DNA from: Rhododendron vialii
Lineage: Eukaryota > Streptophyta > Magnoliopsida > Ericales > Ericaceae
Direction: 5' to 3'
NCBI RefSeq assembly: GCF_030253575.1
Contig: NC_080557.1
Location: 16,034,001-16,098,000 of the forward strand
Length of the DNA: 64,000 nucleotides
A program made the position numbers and the translations under genes. Below, one piece after another: positions 34,746-46,449 of this stretch; positions within the stretch are counted from its first letter, which is position 1; every line of letters starts with the position of its first letter. The notes under the pieces were generated by a model. It was not told the origin of the DNA and did no database searches. It saw only the letters and a list, made by a program, of their open reading frames with translations.

Positions 34746-37700
34746 ATGCGTCCACCACGTGGAGTTCGAGGCCGAGGTCGGGCCCGGGGTGTCCTTCAGG
34801 ACGAGTCTGAGGCTCCTGAGGTAAACAGCTCAAGTCTTTCTCATAGACAAATTCTGCCATCTTCCTTCGTAGTGTCTCATGTTTAACAAGTTGATCTTTT
34901 TATCACATAGGTGGTATTCGACCTGAGAACACGAGACTTGACATACCTGCCCGAGTTTATACTCAATAAAAAAACCACTCGGCTTAGGTCGGATCTGTCC
35001 CACATATAGTGTAAGGGCATGTACGAACAGTGTGAAACATTTTGTACAAAAAACTGTTTTAGTTTGTGTACAAAAAGCTAAAAAAACCACTCCGCTTAAA
35101 CTCGGATCTTTTTATCATGAATGTTCGATACTACTTGATGTGTACCATTCCTTGTTATGACTCATCGATAAGAGGGTATCGTTCCCTCTTTAAAGACTAC
35201 GCATTTTTGTCCAGTATCCAGTAATACAATTTGACTGAATGTGAATTAACTAGCTAGCTTTAAGTTCTGTCATGCTGAAGTGGCGTAGAAATTGATGATG
35301 GCATACTGTTTGCAAGATTGATGATGATAACTTCAACCACTTGAGCCACGTTGAAGTATGTTTGCTGTTTGTTTATAAAGGATACGGGCATGATCAACCA
35401 AATTGATAAATAAGAACTGTATTCAAAATATTTTGTTGAAAGCATCGGAGTCAAAGTGGATATGTTTAGGTGGACAAAAATAATGAAACTTTGTTACTAG
35501 TAGTTTTTTGTGGAAGATTTTTTTCTGGTAATGGAGTTCAAGGATGTGAATAGGAAAAGTTTATGTCTCAGGCATTAACTGTTTGTAAGCAACAGTGTAT
35601 TGCCTTTTGGTAAATTGGAGACCAGAAGCAGAAGCTTCACGTATGATAAAATGTTCTGACTTCTGAAACAAAATTATTTTTCGGTAACCAATCACCGAAA
35701 TTGTTTATTATTTTCAGTAATCAGTAACTGACATGTTATGCTTATTTCGGCAACCAGACGTTAAAACTTCATGTGGAAATGGAATAACTTGTAATTGTAT
35801 TATTTAGGTTATACGTTCACTGCCTCAAGTTCGAACTCGTGGAGGCCGAGATCGGGGCCGTGGCCGGGGCGAGGCCGAAGTGCATCGTCAGGAAGAGGAA
35901 CATGCTTTCGTCGAGGACATACCTTTGGATGAGGTTAAAATTTTCCAATTTCACACCAGCTTTGTAGTAGTTTGTATTTTATCTTTGTTTGTTTTATGAA
36001 ACGTTCGGTACCAAAAAATTGAAATATGTATGAACTGCCTCTTTTAAGACTAACTTGTAATTGTATTATTTTCATATACGTGTAGGTTATGCGTTCACTG
36101 CCTCGAATTAGAACTCGAGTAGGCCGAGGTCGGGGCCGGGGCCGGGGCAAGGCCAAAGTGCCTCGTCAGGAAGAGCAAGATGTTGTCTTCGAGGACATAC
36201 CTGAGGATGAGGTGAAAATTTTCCAAAAAGGGTTCCACTACATTTTTATTTTGTTGAACACTAACTCATATTATTTGCAATCTATAGTTTTTTAGTTTTA
36301 GGAACACTAATATGTACTGTTTTTGTTTTTTCTTATACGTGTAGGTTATAGCACCGCAGCCACCGGTAGAGGAAGATGTAAACTTTTTTCAATTTCAAAA
36401 TTGCTTTGAATAGTATTTTGTAATCTTTATTTGTTTTATGAACAATAATATGTATTGTATGTTTTTGCATATACGTGTAGGTTATAGCACCGCAGCCACC
36501 GGTAGAAGAAGAGGTAAACTTTTTTCAATTGCATAATTGCTTTCAATAGTATTTTTTAATCTTTATTTGTTTTTTGGGACATTCTAATATGTATTGTATG
36601 TTTTTGCATATACGTGTAGGTTATAGCACCGCAGCCACCGGTAGAAGAAGAGGTAAACTTTTTTCAATTGCATAATTACTTTCAATAGTTTTTTTTAATC
36701 TTTATTTAATTTATGAACAATAATATGTATCGTATGTTTTTGCATATGCGTGTAGGTTATAGAACAGCCACCGGAAGAGGTACATTTTTTTCAATTTTAT
36801 ACTCGCTTGCTTTTATTACTTTTTTTTAATAGTTATTTGTTTTATGAACACTAATCTGTATGGTATTATTGGCATGTATGTGTAGGTTATTCGAGCCCGG
36901 CGTCGACGTCGGGGCCGTGGCCAGGGCCGGGCAGAAGCACAGCAACATGACGATGCGCCTTTGGATGTGGGTGGTCCGGAGGACCTATCCTTGCTAAAGA
37001 GTTTTCACACACATGTGGCTAAAGCCATTTTGGAGGGAGAAGAGAGGGGTACATTAAGATTGCATCAACACTCGGGTCTTTTGGGCAATTGGGTAGTTAC
37101 AGAAGACAGGTTCAAACAAAAGGTATTGAATTTGGGCTTGCTTCCATTGTGTAGCATAAATAAAAACGCGCAATGCAATTCCTTTAGAATTGCTGCATTT
37201 GTTGAAAGGTGGCATCCGGAGACGAACACCTTTCACTTTGACTTTGGTGAGATGGGGTTGACATTAGATGACGTAGAACATCTACTAGGGATACCTGTTC
37301 GTGGATTGCCTGTGTACACGGAGGACGAAAGGACGCCAAAAGAACTGTTAATGGATTTGCTTGGTGTGTCGAACGAAGTTGCGACAAATGCAATTACTGT
37401 GAATGCAGTTAAACGGTATACAGTTAAGTTGAGTTGGTTGGAGATGAATTTCAAAGACGTAAATGAGACGGACACAGACGAGCGGGTTGTGTGTTGTGCT
37501 CGTGCGTACCTGCTATATGTCATTGGGTGCACCCTTTTTTGTGATAAGTCAGGTGGGTTCGTACAGCTTGACCTCCTTCCACTATTGGAGGATTTAGATC
37601 AGGTTCATACGTACGGATGGGGCTCTAGTTGCTTGGCATATTTGTACAGAAATCTTGGTTATGCGAGTAGGAGGAATGCAAAGCAGATTGGTGGATTTCT

Positions 37701-39132
37701 TATATTACTAGAGGTACACCTACTTTTTCTGATTATGAAAAAACCAAAAAGTTCATGTTACGGATATATGATTGTAATATGCTTCACATGCGTATAATGC
37801 TATAGGCGTGGATAAACGAGCACTTCCCAACGCTACATGCTGTTGTTGACCCAGAGTACACGGAAGAACTTCCACGGGCACGACGTTGGTGTCTGCATAG
37901 CGAGAGTGGCACAAGTGTACAGCATTACCGGCGCGTGTTGGACAACTTACTTGTAGATGAGGTAGAATTCTAACACACTCTGCATTCAACATTTTGTAGA
38001 ATTACGATGCCAATTATAAGCTGTCTTACAATATTATACAGTTTGAGAGTAGAAATTAAACTCTTCCACTGAGGACAGAGAACTGTAAGTACAATTATTT
38101 TATAAGCTAATCAAATATAGGAGAAGTTCCAACTTAACCTGTGTCAATATTCTCCAAATTCTCGGTAACACATTGAGATGCATGACATGGCTTTTGCTTA
38201 AAAATATCTACTATCAAACCATTAGCCTTCTCCATTGTCTTCCTTAACTCATCTTCTGAAGTATCGTAATTCTAGCACAGTGATGCAGGGACATTAATCG
38301 AGCAGAATCATTAATCGTGAAATTTCTTAAGCGTATGGGGACATGAATAATCAAGATAGCCTGCTATTGTAACCCTGCCTCAAATGGCTTTTGTTCAAAT
38401 GAAGAAAACCCAATAGGAGTTCATGCCACTTTTCAATTGACGTGTGCACTACTTTGCCTCCTTGGCCTACTTATAAGCCAAGTTCCACATATATGCCAGA
38501 CTTTAGTTTTTGAATGAATGATACAGTGTTAGTTGATGGCTTTTGCCGGATCGTTTGATTAACTTGTTAATTTATTGTACTATTACATATCATATGTTTT
38601 GTTTGACAAACAGGTGATATTTGACCCGTACAAGGCCCGCAGGCAAAATGTCTCTGAGATTGCTTTCTACACTGGTCCCATTCGTGCCATGTCCTATGTG
38701 GAGCCATACCTCCCCGACAGAGTCTTGAGGCAGTTTGGACTATTGCAGCGAATACCCGCAGACCCTATAGCACCTCAGCGTGCATCGCGAGGCCAGCACA
38801 CCTACAACGTTGTTTACGAATGGACTGAAGGTTTTTGGTCTAGCCCTGACTACCACTTGGTGCCTGAGGATAAGAGAGAGCCTACACCACCTGGGATTCC
38901 TTGGGCGTGTACTGATGACTACATTCCGTGGTTGAGGGTGTTCTCGCACCCGAGGGTGGGACATGGTTTGGCACCTGGTGGAGGGCGTGTTAGGCAGGGT
39001 CGTGAGGAGCAGGTTCGGGTTGTGTTGGATGTGGTACACAGGGCTTTGGGCGATACCGAACTTGGAGCTGTTGAGTTGCGGCAGGCACTGCAGGACGTAG
39101 AAGCTATTTTACGGCCCACATTTGTTACTTAG
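34746..39132 (+). CDS. Plant mobile domain (PMD, MAIL-type) protein, ten exons, ~650 aa
   Basis: Exons: 34746-34820 (splice-in could begin at 34740), 35808-35933, 36086-36211, 36345-36377, 36481-36513, 36620-36652, 36756-36779, 36886-37713, 37806-37961, 38614-39132; all junctions GT-AG and phase 0. PMD proteins (aminotransferase-like plant mobile domain; MAIN/MAIL1 relatives) act in the nucleus in transposon silencing and gene expression, and also occur inside transposons. The PMD spans about residues 170-590: [58 protein letters not shown] and [17 protein letters not shown]. Residues 1-170 are an RG-rich region made of repeated mini-exons. Start ATG is the first in-frame one in the first mini-exon; an additional 5' exon is possible. 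Confidence 0.82.
35808..36885 (+). repeat. Tandemly duplicated exon-intron modules in the PMD gene
   Basis: Exons 35808-35933 and 36086-36211 are near copies ([20 protein letters not shown] versus [20 protein letters not shown]). Exons 36345-36377, 36481-36513 and 36620-36652 are copies encoding [10 protein letters not shown](D/E), and 36756-36779 is a shortened one (VIEQPPEE). Spacing is 130-140 bp for the small modules. Each begins GTTAT(A/G) after a CGTGTAG acceptor and ends just before GT, so every module is 0-0 phase and can be gained or lost without a frameshift. The introns between them are also alike. Confidence 0.88.
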
Positions 39133-41380
39133 GAGTTTGCGGGGTGTTTTGGGGTGAGGTTAGATGTTGGGTTTATGGATAAACAGTTCTTATTAGTATT
39201 TTGAATTGTGTAAGACATTTGCTACTTGGACATGTTGGGCTTTTTTTTTACGAACATTTGGTCAAGCTTGTTCTGCTTTTTTTGAACTACTATGAAAGTG
39301 TCTTTCACAAAAACAAACTTTCAAAATTTCAGGCCCTGTCCACATGGTCCTCCACAGGAAGAGAATCTTTGTAAATATGATGGAGTCCAGTACCTTGTCC
39401 AATCACAACATTTGTTTGAAGTTGCAATTTTCTCCATACATCACATTATCTACTCCCCCAGGCCAATTCAAAATTCTGTATAGAGCCCCCATACTCACAT
39501 GCTCCTCCTCAGGGAGAGAATCTAAAAAGGCATTTATGTTCTGTAAATCGTACAAATTATTCAGTATCGAAGTGCTGAAATATTTATTATAACAACTTCA
39601 GGTTCTAAATGCTGAAACTTTCACAATTTTTGGTAGGACACTACTGAAAAATTTTAATAATTTCGGAAAGCAAATGCTGAAATGCTGAAATCAACCTGCA
39701 ACCGAAATTAATAACACTTTTCAGTAATAAGGAACCGAAATTTTATAATTACTTCAGCAAGCAAATGTTGAAAAAGGGCAGAATCTTTTTCCCCAATAAT
39801 TTCGGCAACCAAACTTCTGTATAGTGCCCCCACCCACATGCTCCTCCTCAGGGAGAGAATCTTTCGTAAATATGTGCAGTGCCTTGTCCAATCAGTTGAT
39901 TTGTTTTGAACTTGCAATTTTCTCCATACAGCCCATTATCTTCATCTCAAAGCCCCAACGTATATGCCTATAAATTGGGAGCTGACAGAGGGAGTTTCAG
40001 ACTCATACCTCCCTCTATATTTCCAACTATTTCATACAAAATTTAACCTGTGTCCCAAATTTGTAAACCCTATGGCCGGAGTTTCAATTAACATATGTAC
40101 ATCCCATAGCGTACATATATTTTCATCAGTCAAATTATTTCGATGGCTTGTGCATTGTCATGCTTTTTCCAAGCTAGGTAATCAAGCCGTGTCCATCCGA
40201 ATATGAGGTATTGGGAATATTCAACGTCCTGACCATTCGTTCCCTTGTCCGAATAAGAGGTGTTGGGAACGTCGGTCAGTGTGCGTACATACTACAACGA
40301 CCACATTTGGTTTTCTTGTTGAGTGGAAGGCACGTCACCTACCCTCCCTCTCGACGTCGTCGGAGTTGTAGTCACGTCGATGCTCCTGTAGCTGTGAAGG
40401 TGTGTGGAGCTTCCTTCACTTCCCCTGACGTACCCTGTCCGGGGCTTACAATAATACGCAGTTGTGCCTTGTTGCTGTGTAGGAGCCCTGAGCCACCCCA
40501 ACCTGCTCCATCGTAAAATAGTATCGTTTGACATTTTCAATGTTATTTTATACTTGTTTTATATAAGTTTTGTATAAGTTGTGGTGCTCAAAGTGTGACA
40601 AAACGAGTCTTATAATCTTCTGAAACATTGTAAATGTTGGATAGACACTCAAATGTTGTCTTGTATTTTCTGTAAAGGGGGCGACAATAAAACATTCTCC
40701 TTTAGCCCAAAAAAAAATTTCATGGGCCCTTCGACAGTTACTTACCGAAATTAAGATACATTTTCATCATACAATTACCGAAATATAATATTTTGTTCAA
40801 CAGTTATTTACCGAAAATGTTCGTTCGGCAGTAGTTTACTGAATGTTGAACTTATTTCCGACATGTAGTTACCGAAATATAAACTTTATTTCAACAGTTG
40901 TTTACCGAAATGTTATGTATGATTTTCAACAACTATTTACCAAAATATAGTGCTAAGGGAGAAATTACGGGGCTGCCAATACTCGGCCCCTCTGTAGATT
41001 GTGGTACTCATATTTGGGCAAAAAAGATTCAGATTCAACTCCATCAATGACACTTGGTGCCTCAGAGAGTCCACCTAACTTTTTGTTCAAAAATAAAAAC
41101 ATATTTCAGCAGGCACATGATGAAATAGAATGATTCGGTATCCAACTGCTGAAATATTATACAAATTTCGGGTCATAGATGCTGAAAAAATACAAAAATA
41201 TCGGTATGCAGCTACAACAAGATTACAATAACTTTGGAATGCAGCCTCTGAAATGAACTTGTGCTCAGTCAATTTGTTCACATAAACCCCATAAGAGCGA
41301 AACCAAACTCCATGAATGTGCTTAGTTAACAACATTGCAATATAAAGCGTCAACATGATAACCATACGTATAAAACAAAA
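39133..41380. other. Non-coding spacer between the convergent PMD and transposase genes
   Basis: Holds a direct repeat (39340-39520 and 39815-39950, sharing CTCCTCAGGGAGAGAATCT and GCAATTTTCTCCATACA), clusters of TTTCGGTAA/TTACCGAAA-type repeats (39560-39790, 40735-40945, 41095-41240), and an internal terminus-like sequence at 40960-40993. A GC-richer patch at 40200-40520 has open frames on both strands that I do not recognise. Confidence 0.6.
40960..40993 (+). repeat. Internal copy of a MULE terminus
   Basis: Plus strand GGGAGAAATTACGGGGCTGC then CAATACTCGGCCCC matches the reverse complement of the left terminal repeat at about 28 of 34 positions. It shares the ACGGGGCTGC spelling with the left end rather than the right end. 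Confidence 0.6.
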
Positions 41381-44300
41381 CTAATCTACGTCAATCGACT
41401 CAGCGGTTGCTACATCACTTCCTATTATGGCTTTAAATGCTTCCATTTCGGCAGAAAAAAGTGTCTCCCATTCATTGGCCTCCTCCCATCGAAATTTGAA
41501 CCAATTGTTGGCAATAGGCGGCACGGGGGAACATGCTTTTAGATCAACCTATCAAAGTAAAAAGACTTTAAAAATTGCACATGAAGGCAATTTGTAGTAA
41601 TGTTGAATTTATGAGAAAGAAAATTATACAGTATGTACCTGTACGAAGTGATCTCCGTTCACAAGTCCAATTCCAAGAACCCTTATTTGGTCTGATGATG
41701 GAGGACGAGAATGGAGTGGAAGGAAAGTAAGGCATTGAAGTTGGGATAGGAGGACAACCACCACATTATAAGTTGAAGCTACAACGTGACCCATGTCAGG
41801 AAAAATCATCCACCTATCTTCGGGTGCAGTTCCGTCTTGAAAGAACGACAATCTATAACGCAACTTGTTAGCACCTCCGATACCAGTAATCTTTTCGTAC
41901 AGGTCATAATGGTTATTCACCTCCAAGAGCAAATCATTTCGGCATGTCTTCCAATTGTGCTCGAATTGGTGCATAAAATAAGCTACCGCTCGGTACCCAC
42001 AATTTCCATCACTTGTCACATCCGTTATAGATTTTACGTGCGGCCGAATTGGTTCCGGAAAGTTATTAAGGTACGGTCCTACAAAAAGGGTTCCAAGAAG
42101 TTTTGGCTTCTTCCGCCTCGGTAACTCCTTTGCCGCCTTGGGGGTTCTCACAATGGCCTTTCCCTTGGGGCTATTATCATCCACCGCATTGATGCTTTTT
42201 TTTTTTGTGGTCTTGTCGGGAGTTTCCACATCCGCCATGGCATTCGCCTTGGGCCTTTTTTTCACAACTGCCTTAGCCTTAGGGGTTTTTTCCTTGACCG
42301 ACTTAGGAGTTTCCAAGGATGCCTCAACATACTCAAACTCAGACGGGTTCCTACGCATTGACTTATTGACCGAACCGGACTTTCGACCGCGGGTCTGGAC
42401 CTTCTGTTGGGGTGAAGACAGGGATATGGTTGATGGATTCAAAATGGGTTTCAAAGTCTTCATCCAATGCATATGGGTCATAGGGTTTTGGCCAACCATT
42501 TTGGCCATAAAGATATTCCAATCGGCATTCATTAGTTTCAAAATTGCCCCATCATCTTTATGTTTCTCAAACGAAAGCATCTTCCAATGATCATTAATCA
42601 ACGACAACGGTATGGGTTCACCCCGATTCTTGAATGGAGCAATCTCGTGAGCACAAGGTAAACCATGGATTCGGCGAATAGGACAGCCACAGTCAACCTT
42701 GTCCTCCACGACCATGTCATCAATTTTCTTAATCTCCGGCAACATCAAACCCATGGCAGTCTGTGAAGTAGCTCCCCTTAAATGGTCAAAGATAGGAATT
42801 CTAAACTGGTGCTGCCAACAATTCAAACTTTTCTCAAAGCTACCCTTTATATCCGTGATTTGTAATTTAACCAAGTCGTGCATTTTAGCCCAGGCCGCCG
42901 AGAAGTTGGCTTGGCAATTCGCAACGTGGGATTTCAGCTTCGCATGTTCAGACTCAACCCTGTGGAAATGGTAAAGGAAAGTTTTAGGCATCGAAATATC
43001 AATATCTAATTGTGAAAAGATATGGACACAGTGAAACATGCATATGGTGCTAGCCATTTACCTATTGCTTGTCAGGTTGCCAAAGTGCATTACATTGTTC
43101 GTCCAAGCTGATACAAATTTCTGCCTATACGGTCCCAACCAATTTGTCTCAACGTACAGAAGCGCATCTGGATATAGCACAAACTCCCGCTTCATTGTAC
43201 AAAGTGTTTGCTCGTATAAAGATATAGTCGGTGAGTACACCAGTGAATCCCAAGCATGCTTAAATAGAGCCCAAGTCGTCTCATCAAACATCTTTCTACA
43301 TTTGGCATATACATTTTGCCCAATATGCCATCGACAAAGAAGATGGCTGGCCGTTGGGAACACTCTTGTAATGGCATTCACTAGAGCTAACTCCCTGTCT
43401 GTCACAATAACACCGGGAAGTGCAGCAGGATCCATTATACTCTTCAATTTCTCCAACACCCACGTATAGTTTTCCTCTTTCTCCCCATCAATGAATGCAA
43501 AGGCAGCCGAAAAAGTCCTCTCGGTGGATGTAATGCCAACAATCTGGAGCAAAGGAAACCTGTATCTGTTGGTCTTGTATGTGCAATCCATCAACAAAAC
43601 CCGAGGGAAAGCACGCAACATGTCACCAGAAGTAGGATGTGACCAAAATAAGTCCTTCACACAGTCATTGTCATCTTTCCGATTAAACTCGATGTACCCA
43701 TATTCTTGTAACTTAGCCAATAAATATTGCATTTGAGATCTTCCCGCTCGGTCCTTAAACCCATGCTTGTAGCGTGCGTTGTAGATGGTTTTAATTGAAC
43801 TTACATTGAATTCATCCTTGCCCTTTATTAGACTTAGGATCTCTCGCGGTGTAGACAATGACGAAACACACATATCCACCAACATATTCGACTGCTCCAA
43901 AGATAACCTCGCGGGATAAGCGTGCCCCTCAAGCTGTTTCGCAGGAGGATGATTGTGATTGCCGTTGTAGACAGTGACAGTCCAACCTTCCAACCCCTTA
44001 ACACATCTCAGTTGAAACGGGCATTCGCATTTCTTAGTTCCTGTGACGCGTGCTATCTTCTTTGCCTTCGCTTCTTTGCCATTGCCATTCTCCTTCACAT
44101 TACCTCCTTTGTCCTTTGCCTTGTTGATAAACGGTCTAAACTTTCCACCCCGTTCGCATGCAAACCGCATCCTTGGCCTTCGGTTCTTTGTCATTCTCTC
44201 TGCCGACTTTATGATAATTACAAACCCATTTTCCTTACCGGTAGATGTTATCCAATCTCTCAACATATCTTCAGATGCAAAAACCTACAAACATGATTCA

Positions 44301-45957
44301 ACAAAAACATTTAATAACAGTAAACAAAGAAAATCCAAAGAACCATTGAATCATCCAACTATTTTGAAAACACTCACATTCTCCGTTGTAAACTCTCGTG
44401 TCAAATCATATAGGGCCATTGGACCTATGTGGCTGCCGTGCGCACTCACATTCTCCGTCGTACACTCCGGTGCTATGGTCACTGGACCTATATGGCTGCC
44501 GTGCGTTGAAGCGTCACCCTGAAGAAAGTATCAAAAATTCAAAAGTCCATTAAAACAAGTTTTATACCTCTCTAGATCTGTTTTGGTAAGTGAATGTCAA
44601 AAATACATAGAATTCGCATAAGTATCACTTTCGGTAACCACATGTCAAAAATATATACAAAATTCGGTAACCAACTGCCGAACGTTCGGCATGGCCAAAA
44701 TTACATAACATTTCAGTAAGTACCTATTGAAAATAACATTACATTTCGGTAACTACACGTCGAAAATATGTTCAACTTCGGTAACCAACTGCCGAACTAT
44801 GCATAGAAAAATTATTATACACAACATTTCGGTAAGTAGCTGTTGAAAATAAGATTACATTTCGGTAACTACACGTCGAAAATATGTTCCAACTTCGGTA
44901 ACCAACTGCCGAACTATGCATAGAAAATTATTATACACAACATTTCGGTAAGTAGCTGTTGAAAATAAGTTTACATTTCGGTAACTACACGTCGAAAATA
45001 TATTCCAACTTCGGTAACCAACTGCCGAACTATGTATAGGAAAATTATAACATAACATTTCGGTAAGTAGGTATTGAAAATAGGATTATATTTCGGTTGT
45101 TACACATTGAATATATATTCAAATTTCGGTAATCAACTGCCGAACTATAGAAAAAAATTATACATAAGATTTCGGTAACTACACGTCGAAAACATGTTCA
45201 AAATTCGGTAACCAACTACCGAACTATGTCTACAAAATTATACATAAGTAAATAAGATTATATTTCGGTAACTACACGTCGAAAATATATTCAAACTTCA
45301 GTAAACAACTGCCGAACTATCTATAATGGGAAAACCATGCATACATTTCGATAAATTGCTGTTGAAGAAAAGATTATATTTCGGTAAATACATGTCGAAA
45401 ATATGTTCAAACTACGGTAAAGAACTGCTAAACTTAATACTATATAGGAAAATCATACATACATTTCGGTAACTAGCTGTTGAAAAAAAGATTCTATTTC
45501 GGTAACTACATGTCAAAAATGCATACAACAAAAAAACAATAAACATATATTTCGGTAATTAGATGCTGAAAATGTATCTCAATTTCGGTAACTAGCTATC
45601 GAATATGGTAATATTTTACAGTGGTTAGCTACCGAAATTACTTACTTTATTCTGTTCATTCTGTTCATTCTGTTCGAACCAGAAACATCGACGAAACCCT
45701 TGAAAAACTGGGTTTACAAAATCCAGACGCCACAACAACAAAACAGAGGCATTGTAAACGGAAAAACTTACCTCCTCACGCGGCTTCCAAGATACAGTAT
45801 CCATCACAATATCATTCTTCTCCTCTCCCATGATATGGTTGTCAATAAAATTTGATTCAATTTCAAAATCAAATCCTACAAGTGGGTCAAAAAATGGATC
45901 AATGGAAGGACTTGAACCTTCCATTGATACAATATATGGTCTTTGCTCCTCCTCCAT
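41381..45957 (-). CDS. MULE transposase with FAR1 zinc finger, DDE domain, SWIM finger and OTU-type protease domain (~1012 aa)
   Basis: Exons in transcript order: 45957-45772, 44518-44378, 44284-43062, 42959-41639, 41548-41381; all GT-AG, total 3039 nt with no stop. The transposase cuts the element ends and inserts it elsewhere. Domains: FAR1/WRKY-GCM1 zinc finger near residues 195-221 (CECPFQLRC ... NHNH); DDE core with Asp in LLMDCTYKTN (~342), Asp in VIVTDRELAL (~405), a CRWH motif, and Glu in SNRVESEHAKLK (~519), whose codons cross the exon 3-4 junction; SWIM finger CGC...GLPCAHE (~607-621); a Lys/Pro-rich linker; and an OTU domain with DGNCGYRA (Cys ~837) and GDHFVQV (His ~954). Exon 2 contains an internal duplication of HGSHIGP. 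The start MEEEQRPYIVSMEG is preceded in frame by serine-rich sequence that I take as leader. Confidence 0.88.
44600..45640. repeat. Array of TTTCGGTAAC-type repeats in the first transposase intron
   Basis: About twenty copies of a core TTCGGTAA(C/G) occur, organised into ~105-115-bp higher-order units that contain ATTTCGGTAACTACACGTCG, then CTTCGGTAACCAACTGCCGA, then ACATTTCGGTAAGTAGCTGT. Each short unit pairs the core with a mirrored TGCCGAA or GTCGAAA, giving imperfect palindromes. The same cores recur at 35670-35760, 39560-39790, 40735-40945 and 41095-41240, and in the small relative at 32240-32560. Confidence 0.88.
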
Positions 45958-46449
45958 TGAAAAATTTGAGAGAGAGGAAAAAAGAGAATGATGATTTAGA
46001 GAGCCGAGAGAAGAGAAGATGAACTGGTACAAAGCTGAGAATGAAGAACTGGAGGTTGTGTGCGTTTTTTTTATTTTCAAACGTGAATGATGATTTTGGG
46101 AGGATTTTGAGGGGAAGGGGGTACTGGATAATTTAGGGATTTTGGTTATAAGGGCATATAGGTCATTTCATGTATAGGTATAAGGGTAAGTAAGTCATTA
46201 TACATTAGGGGGTCATGTTGTAATTACTTGCAAATTTTTAATGGGCTCCGGGAGAAAATAGAGGGCTGCGAATAGCGGCCCCCAAAAATTCACTGATGAC
46301 AAAAATACTCCAAAATATACAACAGTACAATCCAGGAGTTTACCCCTTTTCTTTTCTTTTTTGACAAGTGGAGTTTACCCCTTTTTCAATCACACATTTT
46401 ACAATAGAGACACGGAGAGAACTGAGGCAGAGATAGAAGGGAAGAGAAA
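45958..46449. promoter_or_regulatory. Head-to-head upstream region of the transposase (-) and F-box C (+)
   Basis: The two start codons are 492 bp apart and divergent. The segment includes the right MULE terminus (46239-46283). Promoter activity is inferred from position; I cannot name a TATA box with confidence. Confidence 0.4.
46239..46283 (-). repeat. Right terminal inverted repeat of the MULE
   Basis: Minus-strand reading GGGGGCCGCTATTCGCAGCC then CTATTTTCTCCCGGAGCCC. It lies 167 bp upstream of the F-box ATG at 46450. Confidence 0.85.

Larger units (their letters stand above)
32722..46283. mobile_element. Complete ~13.6-kb Mutator-like element (MULE) carrying a PMD gene and a transposase-OTU gene
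   Basis: Termini are inverted repeats of about 45 bp: left 32722-32766 starts GGGGGCTGCTATTCGCAGCC; right 46239-46283, read on the minus strand, starts GGGGGCCGCTATTCGCAGCC. They agree at about 40 of 45 positions. AAAAATTC flanks both ends (32714-32721 and 46284-46291), an 8-bp (or 9-bp with one mismatch) target duplication as expected for Mutator. Inside, a plant mobile domain gene runs rightward (34746-39132) and the transposase runs leftward (41381-45957). Both splice models stay open throughout, so the element may be autonomous. TTTCGGTAAC-type repeats are scattered across it. Confidence 0.85.

Noticed and set aside
43491-43736. Plus-strand frames opposite the transposase exons (also 42138-42590, 43038-43469, 43922-44522)
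   Set aside because: All are shadows of the minus-strand DDE/SWIM/OTU coding sequence.
44600-45640. CRISPR-like array
   Set aside because: Units are degenerate, palindromic and unevenly spaced in plant nuclear DNA with no cas genes; they are transposon repeats.
45625-46080. 151-codon minus-strand frame as a separate protein
   Set aside because: Its central part is exon 1 of the transposase (45957-45772); the rest is leader and intron, shown by the GTAAGT donor at 45771 and frame continuity into exon 2.
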